From Anaerolineales bacterium (GTDB lineage: Bacteria; Chloroflexota; Anaerolineae; Epilineales; JAANWY01): 5,143 bases of DNA. The stretch lies in NCBI GenBank assembly GCA_018263655.1, contig JAANWY010000193.1:1-5143 (forward strand), given 5' to 3'. How positions within the stretch are numbered: position 1 is the first letter of the stretch; each line of letters starts with the position of its first letter. Made by a program: the position numbers and the translations under genes. The notes beneath the pieces were generated by a model. That model was not told where the DNA came from. It did not search any database and saw only the letters and a program-made list of their open reading frames with translations. Positions 1 to 5,143 of this stretch are shown piece after piece.

Positions 1-96
1 GACACACTGTCTTGGATATTCATAGTATCCCAATTTTGGCGCAAATTTGTTAAAGGTCAAGCTGGAGATCGATGCAGAATTTATCCAAAGTCCAAT

Positions 97-148
97 ATGT
101 AGGTCGAAATAGTATTTCGACCCGACGATTTACCAAATCGTCCTACAT
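97..148. repeat. REPIN/BIME-like doublet: two inverted GTAG-headed REP palindromes
   Basis: Two short perfect hairpins lie side by side inside a third stem. Hairpin 1 pairs 104-110 with 114-120 (TCGAAAT/ATTTCGA, loop AGT). Hairpin 2 pairs 125-131 with 135-141 (ACGATTT/AAATCGT, loop ACC). The outer stem pairs 97-103 (ATGTAGG) with 142-148 (CCTACAT), so the whole can fold as a three-way junction with CCCG between the arms. Each half reads, from its own outer end inward, GTAG followed by a palindrome: on the plus strand from 99, on the minus strand from 146. A GTAG or GTGG head before a palindrome is the hallmark of REP sequences moved by RAYT (TnpA_REP) transposases, and two inverted REPs make a REPIN. 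It lies 27 nt past the hydantoinase stop, a usual place for REPs, where it may protect the mRNA 3' end. No T-run follows on the minus strand, so it is not a classic terminator. Confidence 0.7.
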
Positions 149-175
149 GTCCCCCCAATTGAGAAGATACTCCTC

Positions 176-1567
176 TTACAGCATTTGCACCATGGCTGGG
201 TCGAACCGCTCGCGCTTCACGAACCGGCCATGGCTCAGGTCACCGCGGAATTCACCCTCGTGCCACACGATGCGGCCCCGGGAGGTTGTGGTGCGGACTC
301 GGCCCTGAATGGTCATGCCGGCGTACGGCGTGAAGCCGGCGTTGCTGTGAAGATCGTCGTCGGTCAGCGTCCACGTCTCGCGCGGGTCGTAGATGACGAC
401 GTCGGCGTCTGCACCAGGCGTCAAGGCCCCTTTGCGTGGGTAGAGGCCGAAGACGCGGGCCGGATTGGTGCTCAGCAACTGCACTAATCGATTCACAGAA
501 ATGTGCCCCTGCTCGACGGCGGACGTGTACATCAGCATCAGTCGGGTTTCGACGCCGGGCACGCCGGGCGATGCGGTCCGGAAATCATTGTCCTCGATGC
601 GGCGCTCCTGAGGATAGGCGCAGTGATCGGTGGCGATGGTATCGACGCGACCTCTCTCCAGCGCGTCCCACAAGGCTGCCTGATCCGCTGGAGGTCGCAG
701 CGGCGGGGTCATGAAGTAGCGCTCCGGCTCTTGCGCGTAGTCTTCGTCGTTCAGCAGCAGGTGATGCGTGCATGCCTCGCCGATGGCCGGCTGCCCGCGC
801 ATCCGGGCTGCGGCCACCAGGCTGGGCGACTGCCCTACGGACATGTGCACGAAGTAGATGGGCGCGTTGCCCGCCTCGCGTGCCAGAAACAGCCCTCGAT
901 TGATGACCTCCAGCTCGGCTAGACCAGGCCGGCTGGCGGGGTGGTATCGCAAGCCGGATTTCCCTCCCGCCACGAAGCGGGCTTTCGTCGCTTCGACGAT
1001 GGCGTCGTTCTCGGCGTGCACCACGACGATCATGCCCAGCTCTTTCGCCCGTGCCAGCGTCCGATACCACGTATCGTCATCGCCGTAGAGCCCCGCTTGG
1101 CGGTAGGTGGTGTACATTTTGATGCTGGTCACGCCGCGCTCGGCAACCTCGGCTAGTTCTGCATCCTGACCTTGGGATAGATCGACAACGCTCATGTGTA
1201 GGCCGGCGTCGATGTGAAGTTGGCCTTTCATCTCCCCCTGCCGGACATCGAGCCCCTTCAGCAGCGATTCCTCGACGTGGTCGCTGACAAAATCGATGAT
1301 GGTGGTCACACCCCCGCAGGCCGCTGAGCGGGTGCCGGCGGCGAAGTCATCTACGGTCAGGTAGTCGCCGACGCGGAGCTGGAAGTGCACGTGGGGGTCG
1401 ATCATGCCGGGCATGACGTAGCAGCCCTCGGCATCGATCACCTCATCGCCGGGGCGAGTGGGGAGGCCGGCGCCCAAGGCTTGGACCGTCTCGCCCTCAA
1501 TTCTCAGATCAGCCGGCACGGAGCCAGCTTCGGTGACCAACATTCCGTTTTTGACTATGAGTGCCAT
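176..1567 (-). CDS. D-hydantoinase/dihydropyrimidinase-family cyclic amidohydrolase
   Basis: A 463-residue cytoplasmic metal-dependent hydrolase of the amidohydrolase superfamily, full length for hydantoinases (about 460). Family members open cyclic amides such as dihydrouracil, hydantoins or allantoin between ring C and N. All binuclear-site residues are visible and fall at standard D-hydantoinase positions: His59 and His61 in GMIDPHVHF, the lysine that becomes carboxylated at 150 (TSIKMYTTY), His184 (VVVHAEN), His241 (YFVHMS) and Asp314 (IATDH). Tyr155 matches the catalytic/substrate Tyr of hydantoinases. The substrate-loop motif usually written NGxPG reads SPGVPGVETR here (333-342), with Pro for Asn, so the substrate may differ from dihydrouracil. 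ATG at 1567 has only a weak GGAAA (1574-1578) 6 nt upstream and a stronger AGGGGA at 1582-1587 that is rather far. It has its own promoter and is separated from ubiX by a terminator and a MITE-like element. The family is certain; the substrate is not known. Confidence 0.93.
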   Translation of the reverse strand: MALIVKNGMLVTEAGSVPADLRIEGETVQALGAGLPTRPGDEVIDAEGCYVMPGMIDPHVHFQLRVGDYLTVDDFAAGTRSAACGGVTTIIDFVSDHVEESLLKGLDVRQGEMKGQLHIDAGLHMSVVDLSQGQDAELAEVAERGVTSIKMYTTYRQAGLYGDDDTWYRTLARAKELGMIVVVHAENDAIVEATKARFVAGGKSGLRYHPASRPGLAELEVINRGLFLAREAGNAPIYFVHMSVGQSPSLVAAARMRGQPAIGEACTHHLLLNDEDYAQEPERYFMTPPLRPPADQAALWDALERGRVDTIATDHCAYPQERRIEDNDFRTASPGVPGVETRLMLMYTSAVEQGHISVNRLVQLLSTNPARVFGLYPRKGALTPGADADVVIYDPRETWTLTDDDLHSNAGFTPYAGMTIQGRVRTTTSRGRIVWHEGEFRGDLSHGRFVKRERFDPAMVQML

Positions 1568-1615
1568 CGTTTATTTCCGATTCCCCTGCAGCCCTGCCCA
1601 GACAGTGCGCCGGCT

Positions 1616-1644
1616 AGTGTACCACAGAGCGGCAACTCGGTCAA
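1616..1644 (-). promoter_or_regulatory. sigma70-like promoter of the hydantoinase gene
   Basis: On the minus strand, TTGACC (-35, 1639-1644) is separated by exactly 17 bp from TACACT (-10, 1616-1621). This predicts a start near 1609 and a leader of about 42 nt before the ATG at 1567. The 18 bp upstream of the -35 box (1645-1662) are AT-rich on the minus strand and may act as an UP element. The MITE-like element begins immediately beyond them. Seen by eye only; transcription is inferred. Confidence 0.7.
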
Positions 1645-1662
1645 GGAGTTTTACGAATTTAT

Positions 1663-1792
1663 GTAACTACTCACGCTACCGCCCTTGCAGTTGAGAAATG
1701 CGGAAAAATGGGGTCGCTGGGGGGCGGCCGCCCCCCAGCGACCCCATTTTTCCGCATTTCCTTGTGTAGCTACGAAGTGCCTGAGTAGTTAC
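1663..1792. mobile_element. MITE-like palindromic element, copy 1 (complete)
   Basis: The 130-bp unit begins GTAACTACTCA (1663-1673) and ends with its exact reverse complement TGAGTAGTTAC (1782-1792). It is flanked by GAATTTAT (1655-1662) and CAATTTAT (1793-1800), a direct repeat matching at 7 of 8 bases that looks like a target-site duplication. Ends starting GTAA with an 8-bp duplication are the known signature of IS66-family elements, so a non-autonomous IS66-type derivative is a reasonable guess, but there is no transposase here to prove it. Inside are a 66-bp palindrome and unique flanks (1676-1694 left, 1761-1781 right) that are shared in part with the second copy near the right edge. 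No ORF of note is contained. It sits between the ubiX terminator and the hydantoinase promoter, where insertion damages no gene. Confidence 0.75.
1695..1760. repeat. 66-bp perfect palindrome at the heart of MITE copy 1
   Basis: Two 33-nt arms meet without any spacer at 1727/1728 inside GCGGCCGC. They run from GAAATGCGG outward-left, through a G-rich stretch (GGGG, TCGCT, GGGGGG), and back through the exact complement. I found no mismatch across the 33 pairs. Such a spacerless palindrome can extrude as a cruciform and is normally an SbcCD substrate. In RNA it would form an extremely stable hairpin. It is not followed by a T-run in either direction, so it is not a standard terminator. Confidence 0.95.
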
Positions 1793-1805
1793 CAATTTAT
1801 GATAC

Positions 1806-1829
1806 AAAAAGCCCACCAGTTCGGTGGGC
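1806..1829 (-). terminator. rho-independent terminator after ubiX
   Basis: On the minus strand the sequence reads GCCCACC, loop GAACT, GGTGGGC and then TTTTTG. This is a 7-bp GC-rich stem (1811-1817 with 1823-1829) followed directly by five T (1806-1810). It starts 47 nt past the ubiX stop codon and faces the right way to end the amidohydrolase-LLM-ubiX transcript. The hydantoinase downstream is therefore probably a separate transcription unit, consistent with its own promoter. Confidence 0.85.
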
Positions 1830-1876
1830 ATCTTGGCAGTGGAGGATGAGCTTGTGGTACAGCCCTTGCCCCAACC

Positions 1877-2494
1877 TCAGTCTGAAGACATTTCCATATT
1901 CTGTGCCTCAGGCCCCAGAGCCTGAGGACCCGTCCAGCGCTGAAAGAGATCCTCAGGTAGCTCGATATCGAACATGCCCAATGCGCGACCGACGGTCTGG
2001 TTGATAATGTCGTCCAGCGTCTGGGGCCGATGGTAGAAGGCCGGCACCGGTGGAAGGACAATGGCGCCCATCTCCGTGACTTGAACTAGTAGCCGCAGAT
2101 GACCCAAATGGAGTGGCGTCTCGCGAGGCAGCATTACCAAGCGACGCCGTTCCTTGAGAGTCACATCGGCGGCTCGTAGCAACAGGTTATCATTGGAGGA
2201 CAGCGCGATCCCCGAGAGGCTCTTCATGGAGCAAGGGATCACCACCATGCCGGCTGTCTTGAACGAGCCAGAGGAAATCGAGGCAGCGATGTCGCTGAAA
2301 CCGTAGACCTCGTCTGCCAAAGCCCCCACTTCCCTCACGTCGTAATCGGTCTCAAGGCCGATGGTCCGCTCGGCCGCCGAGCTAATTATCAGGTGTGTCT
2401 CGACCTCTGGGACCTCGCGTAGTACATCCAGCAGCCGAATCCCATAAATGGCCCCACTAGCACCAGAGATGCCTACGATGAGCTTCATAAACAC
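1877..2494 (-). CDS. ubiX: UbiX-family flavin prenyltransferase
   Basis: A 205-residue flavoprotein, usual length for UbiX/Pad1. The family joins dimethylallyl phosphate to reduced FMN to make prenylated FMN, the cofactor of UbiD-type (de)carboxylases; it acts in the cytoplasm as a dodecamer. Visible motifs: the N-terminal FMN loop GISGASG (8-14), ISSGSFKTAGMVVIPCSM (73-90), RAADVTLKERR (107-117), RETPL (124-128), and a C-terminal Tyr154, Arg170 and Trp187 that match the prenyl-phosphate-site Tyr, Arg and mobile Trp of characterised UbiX. The usual GIA-x-G-x-x-DNLL segment reads GIALSSNDNLL, a mild divergence. The start is taken as GTG at 2494, 2 nt after the LLM stop, because a GGGAG lies 8 nt upstream; an ATG two codons later (2488) would leave 14 nt. 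No UbiD gene is in the window, so its client enzyme lies elsewhere. Confidence 0.93.
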   Translation of the reverse strand: MFMKLIVGISGASGAIYGIRLLDVLREVPEVETHLIISSAAERTIGLETDYDVREVGALADEVYGFSDIAASISSGSFKTAGMVVIPCSMKSLSGIALSSNDNLLLRAADVTLKERRRLVMLPRETPLHLGHLRLLVQVTEMGAIVLPPVPAFYHRPQTLDDIINQTVGRALGMFDIELPEDLFQRWTGPQALGPEAQNMEMSSD

Positions 2495-2496
2495 AA

Positions 2497-3519
2497 CTAC
2501 GGCTCCCAGCCGGCGAAGGCGTCGATCACCGGCTCGATGTCATCCATCATCGGGTAGAGGATTGGGCAGGTGACGCCGGCATCGATGTATTCGGCAACCT
2601 TAGCCTGACACTGTCGCGTTGTGCCGACCGCCATCAGATTCCGCACCACATCATCGGGGATCAGCTTGGCCGCACGCCGATAGTCCTCGTCGGTGGCCGG
2701 CCAACCGACGAACTCCTGCACTCTCTTGATCAAGTCCTTGTCCACGTTGCTAGCCTTCATAATGTGCGGCTCGGTGCCCAAGTAGTAGGCCACCAGGGTC
2801 TTGCCCTCCATCATTGCCGCATCCGGGTCGTCGTCCGACAGACAGCAAACCAGCAATTCGGGCCGGTCGACGTCGTCCAGGGTCCTGCCGGCCTTCTCGG
2901 CCCCCCTGCGCACGCGTTCCACCGCATCGCGAATGTAGTCCACTGACACCACGTAGTTGAGCACCACGCCGTCGGCTATTTCGCCCGTAAGCTCCAGCAT
3001 CTTGGGGCCGGTGGCACCGACGTAAATCGGGATGTCGCGCGGCGATGTGTCGCCATAAGCCACGTCCAGCTTCACCTGATCCAGTTGGACGAAGTCCCCC
3101 TCATAAGTGACCTCTTCCATGGTGAAAAGCTGGCGGATGGCTTCGACGTTCTCACGCATTGCCGTAAGCGGCCGCTTGCGCTCCACGCCGACCCGCGAGG
3201 CGATCGGCTCCCACCACGCGCCCAGCCCGAGCATCACGCGGCCGCGACCGTCCACTTTGCCGGCCAGCTCCCACATCGTACTCCAGGTGGCGGCGATGAC
3301 GGCCGCGTTGCGTGTCCAAAGAGGTAGCACACCAGAGCCGATGCGTAAGCGTTTGGTTTCAGCGATAAAGGCGCTCATCATCACGACGCAATCGCGGGCC
3401 AGCCGCGTGTCGGCCTGCCAGATCTCGGAGAAGCCACGCTCCTCGGCATACCGCGCCATTTCGATTTCGTAACGCATGGGGTGTTTATCCTGCATGTACA
3501 GAGCCATCCGTTGGGCCAT
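2497..3519 (-). CDS. LLM-class oxidoreductase, probably F420-dependent
   Basis: A 340-residue bacterial luciferase-like monooxygenase-family protein (TIM barrel, PF00296 type), full length. Characteristic segments: GFSEIWQADTRLARD (29-43), RIGSGVLPLWTRNAAVIA (59-76), VMLGLGAWW (95-103) and PIYVGATGPKMLELTGEIADGVVLN (164-188). The last of these, with GPKMLEL-GE-ADG, is typical of the methylene-tetrahydromethanopterin reductase-like F420 group, so a hydride transfer using F420 is more likely than a true O2-dependent monooxygenase, though FMN use cannot be excluded. The reading frame is open further upstream to 3558, but ATG at 3519 is chosen: AGGAGG lies 6 nt before it, and the extra 13 residues would reach into an inverted repeat. 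It is 105 nt downstream of the amidohydrolase and 2 nt upstream of ubiX, so cotranscription with ubiX is near certain. The substrate is unknown. Confidence 0.9.
   Translation of the reverse strand: MAQRMALYMQDKHPMRYEIEMARYAEERGFSEIWQADTRLARDCVVMMSAFIAETKRLRIGSGVLPLWTRNAAVIAATWSTMWELAGKVDGRGRVMLGLGAWWEPIASRVGVERKRPLTAMRENVEAIRQLFTMEEVTYEGDFVQLDQVKLDVAYGDTSPRDIPIYVGATGPKMLELTGEIADGVVLNYVVSVDYIRDAVERVRRGAEKAGRTLDDVDRPELLVCCLSDDDPDAAMMEGKTLVAYYLGTEPHIMKASNVDKDLIKRVQEFVGWPATDEDYRRAAKLIPDDVVRNLMAVGTTRQCQAKVAEYIDAGVTCPILYPMMDDIEPVIDAFAGWEP
2503..2507 (-). promoter_or_regulatory. ribosome binding site deciding the ubiX GTG start
   Basis: GGGAG on the minus strand, inside the last codons of the LLM gene, stands 8 nt before GTG at 2494 and 14 nt before the ATG at 2488. 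The spacing favours GTG and suggests translational coupling of the two genes. Confidence 0.55.
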
Positions 3520-3525
3520 CGTTGA

Positions 3526-3531
3526 CCTCCT
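3526..3531 (-). promoter_or_regulatory. strong ribosome binding site of the LLM gene
   Basis: A consensus AGGAGG (minus strand) lies 6 nt before ATG 3519 and sets the start there rather than at the upstream in-frame ATG at 3558. Confidence 0.85.
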
Positions 3532-3544
3532 CTTTTGGCTATGC

Positions 3545-3619
3545 TCGTAGTAAGGCACGTAGCGGAGCGGAGTGCCGCCCGCCTCACGCCACTCCGCTCC
3601 GCTACGTGGCTAACTACGA
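3545..3619. repeat. 75-bp long inverted repeat between amidohydrolase and LLM genes
   Basis: Arms of 30 nt (3545-3574 and 3590-3619) pair at 28 positions, including an uninterrupted 19-bp core (3556-3574 with 3590-3608, CGTAGCGGAGCGGAGTG within it), around a 15-nt spacer (3575-3589). The two mismatches are 3555/3609 and 3552/3612. Both outer ends read TCGTAGT going inward. It nearly fills the 105-nt gap: the amidohydrolase stop is 5 nt away on one side and the LLM ribosome binding site 13 nt away on the other. No T-run follows on the minus strand, so it is more likely an mRNA-stabilising or processing hairpin, or a small mobile palindrome. I see no clear target duplication. Confidence 0.85.
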
Positions 3620-3624
3620 ACCAT

Positions 3625-4953
3625 CTACTCTCTCGCCTTGTGCCACATCCGCGCCGCGTTTTCGTGAACGCGAGCGCGCATCGCCCGCATGTCCGCGCCC
3701 AGCACTTCGCCGTCGCGCACCCGCCATTCGCCGGCCACCATCACGTCGCGGACGTGGGTGTGGTTGCGCCACAGCACGAGTTGCTCGTACAGATTGTGGT
3801 CGGCGACGGGTGTGGGGAGTTCCGCATTGATCAGTTGCAGGTCGGCGGCCCAGCCGGGCTCCAGCCGGCCCACTCGCTCCAGACCGATAGCACGAGCTCC
3901 CCCCTCGGTAGCCAGATACCAGACCAGGTGAGCGGGCATCACTTGCGGGTTGAGATGGGCGGCCTTGTGGATGAGGAACGCACCCCGCATCACCGCGAAG
4001 AAGTCGTTGACGTAGCCGTCGGAGCCCAGCCCCAGGGTGACGCCGGCATCCATGAGTTCCGGAACCGGAGCGATGCCACCGCCGACTTCGCAGTTGCTGA
4101 GCGGCATATGGGTGACGTGCACCCCACGCTCAGCAATGGTGGCTTGTTCCCGCTCGGAAACTTGAACGCACTGCGACGCCAGCATCGCCGGCCCGGTCAC
4201 GCCCAATTGGTCGTAGTACTCCAGGGTGCGCATGCCAAAGTGCTCTTGCGCGTAATTGGGCTCGTGGACGCCTTCGTTGCAGTGCATGTGCGTCAACACG
4301 TCGAGGTCGCCGGCCAGCTCAAACGCCTGTCTGATGAAGCCGGCGGAGCAGGTGAAGGTAGTATGGAAGCACATCAGGCCGCTCACCAGCCCGCCCGCTT
4401 CTCGACAATGCTCGACGAATTCAGCATTTTCGCGCAGGCCAAGCTGGCCGTTCTCCCGGCTGACGCGCTCCGTCGCCTCAAAGGACAGGATACCCCGCAT
4501 GCCTCGCCGCTCGACGACTTCCTTCTGCGCCAGCAGCGCGCCCGGGATGGCGAAGGGGGCTTCCAGACAGTCGTAAAAGCAAGTGGTGCCACCGCGCAGC
4601 ATCTCGGCGCAGACCCAGTCGGTGGCAGCACACATCATCTCGTGATCCAGTGCATCTTCCACCAGCGGCCACCAGAAGTCGGCCAGGAAGGACCAGAAGT
4701 CCGATGGGGCTTTGTCCAGGGGAATGCCATGCGCCAATGTGCCGTACAGATGTGTGTGCCCGTTGACGAAACCCGGCGCGACGACGCACCCGCCGGCGTC
4801 ATGTACCTCGTCGTCAGGGTAATCGCGCCGCAGGTCGGCACTAGGACCCACTGCCGCGATCGAGTCGTCCACCACGCGCACGCCCCAGTTCGCCTTTGGC
4901 GGTTCCATCGGCGTGGTGATGAGCCAGTCACCAAGGATTAGTGTTGACGACAT
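3625..4953 (-). CDS. SsnA/TrzN-like amidohydrolase (deaminase or chlorohydrolase group)
   Basis: A 442-residue cytoplasmic metal-dependent hydrolase, normal length for the cytosine deaminase/TrzN/AtzA/SsnA branch of the amidohydrolase superfamily, whose members deaminate or dehalogenate N-heterocycles. Mononuclear-site residues visible: His66 and His68 (GFVNGHTH), His224 with the catalytic Glu227 (HCNE), and Asp312 (LGLGSDGYVND, a form recalling SsnA). The composite beta-domain is formed by the first 60 residues and the C-terminal 360-415. Odd point: the usual AHCVH segment, whose His assists catalysis, reads SQCVQV (260-265) with Gln261; the DNA codon is CAG at 4173-4171. The next motif THMPLSN (281-287) is normal. 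ATG 4953 has GGGAGG 5 nt upstream. It is first in the probable operon with the LLM and ubiX genes. No clear promoter is seen in 4965-5023. Substrate unknown; the family assignment is firm. Confidence 0.92.
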   Translation of the reverse strand: MSSTLILGDWLITTPMEPPKANWGVRVVDDSIAAVGPSADLRRDYPDDEVHDAGGCVVAPGFVNGHTHLYGTLAHGIPLDKAPSDFWSFLADFWWPLVEDALDHEMMCAATDWVCAEMLRGGTTCFYDCLEAPFAIPGALLAQKEVVERRGMRGILSFEATERVSRENGQLGLRENAEFVEHCREAGGLVSGLMCFHTTFTCSAGFIRQAFELAGDLDVLTHMHCNEGVHEPNYAQEHFGMRTLEYYDQLGVTGPAMLASQCVQVSEREQATIAERGVHVTHMPLSNCEVGGGIAPVPELMDAGVTLGLGSDGYVNDFFAVMRGAFLIHKAAHLNPQVMPAHLVWYLATEGGARAIGLERVGRLEPGWAADLQLINAELPTPVADHNLYEQLVLWRNHTHVRDVMVAGEWRVRDGEVLGADMRAMRARVHENAARMWHKARE

Positions 4954-4958
4954 AGATA

Positions 4959-4964
4959 CCTCCC
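4959..4964 (-). promoter_or_regulatory. ribosome binding site of the amidohydrolase gene
   Basis: GGGAGG on the minus strand lies 5 nt before ATG 4953, supporting that start. Confidence 0.8.
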
Positions 4965-5023
4965 GGATGGAAACCAGACTGTTGCCAGAGGGATTGTGAG
5001 ACGATGCTCGGGAAGAATAATGG

Positions 5024-5143
5024 GTAACTGCTCAGGCGATCGCCCGGCTACTGCCCTCGCAGTTGAGAAATCCGGAAAAGATGGGGGTGTGGGCGGCCGC
5101 CCCCACACCCCCATCTTTTCCAGATATTCCTTGTGTAGAGATC
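5024..5143. mobile_element. MITE-like palindromic element, copy 2 (cut by the window edge)
   Basis: It begins GTAACTGCTCA (5024-5034), one base from the terminal repeat of the copy at 1663. It then shares a 32-nt block (5048-5079 against 1676-1707, 29 identical) containing GCAGTTGAGAAAT, and TTCCTTGTGTAG (5127-5138 against 1758-1769). Between these is an inverted repeat: 20-bp perfect arms 5074-5093 and 5102-5121 around CGGCCGCC. The stem sequence itself differs from copy 1, but the GCGGCCGC centre is kept. About 11 extra bases (GGCGATCGCC region, 5035-5047) distinguish its left end. The right terminal repeat lies beyond the window. Orientation is the same as copy 1, and it starts 71 bp upstream of the amidohydrolase ATG. 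Confidence 0.72.

Noticed and set aside
33..60. Possible leftward promoter (TTGACC 55-60, CAAAAT 33-38, 16-bp spacing)
   Set aside because: The -10 box is poor and no downstream gene is visible before the window edge.
97..148. tRNA-like or integron attC-like structure
   Set aside because: There is no acceptor stem, anticodon arm or T-loop sequence, and no attC core sites; the GTAG-headed doublet explains it better.
1695..1760. Palindrome as a bidirectional rho-independent terminator
   Set aside because: No T-run follows either arm, the stem is far longer than usual, and a proper terminator lies next to it at 1806-1829.
3535..4941. Long plus-strand open frame of 468 codons opposite the amidohydrolase
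   Set aside because: It is the antisense shadow of a well-recognised GC-rich gene; its translation shows no family motif and no ribosome binding site of note.
5035..5044. GGCGATCGCC, the HIP1 motif abundant in cyanobacteria
   Set aside because: I noticed it only once in the window and the gene content does not suggest a cyanobacterium, so it is likely chance.
1..5143. CRISPR array, rRNA, tRNA or riboswitch
   Set aside because: No regularly spaced direct repeats and no recognisable RNA gene or aptamer were seen on either strand.

Overview
The window carries four complete genes, all on the minus strand, separated by an unusual amount of palindromic repeat DNA. Read in the direction of transcription (right to left), they are an SsnA/TrzN-like amidohydrolase (4953-3625), an LLM-class, probably F420-dependent, flavin-type oxidoreductase (3519-2497), a UbiX-type flavin prenyltransferase (2494-1877) and a D-hydantoinase/dihydropyrimidinase-family cyclic amidohydrolase (1567-176). 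The DNA looks moderately GC-rich (an impression, not a count). A Bacteria-type layout with F420-style LLM enzymes, several amidohydrolases and abundant palindromic repeats fits an environmental lineage such as Chloroflexota (SAR202-like), Tectomicrobia/Entotheonella-like bacteria or Actinomycetota. Nothing in the window (no rRNA or marker protein) fixes the taxon.

Layout: 1-175 is intergenic and holds a two-hairpin REPIN/BIME-like doublet (97-148). The hydantoinase fills 176-1567 and has its own sigma70-like promoter (TTGACC-17 bp-TACACT, 1616-1644). The gap from 1568 to 1876 also contains a 130-bp MITE-like element (1663-1792) with terminal inverted repeats, a near-perfect 8-bp target duplication and a 66-bp perfect central palindrome. 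After it comes a rho-independent terminator (1806-1829) that ends the upstream operon. UbiX and the LLM gene are 2 bp apart and surely cotranscribed. A 75-bp long inverted repeat (3545-3619) fills the gap between the LLM gene and the amidohydrolase. A second, diverged copy of the MITE-like element begins at 5024 and runs off the right edge.

How the genes may work together: two metal-dependent amidohydrolases (one ring-opening hydantoinase type, one deaminase/chlorohydrolase type) plus an F420/flavin oxidoreductase and a prenyl-FMN synthase look like a catabolic module for an N-heterocyclic or amide-containing compound. This is inference. The expected partner of UbiX, a UbiD-family decarboxylase, is not in the window. 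The amidohydrolase has Gln where its relatives usually have a catalytic His.

The main points for a second look are the two related palindromic elements, whose stems differ in sequence but both stay self-complementary and which sit just upstream of two transcription units; the REPIN-like doublet in a setting where no RAYT transposase is visible; and the His-to-Gln change in the amidohydrolase.
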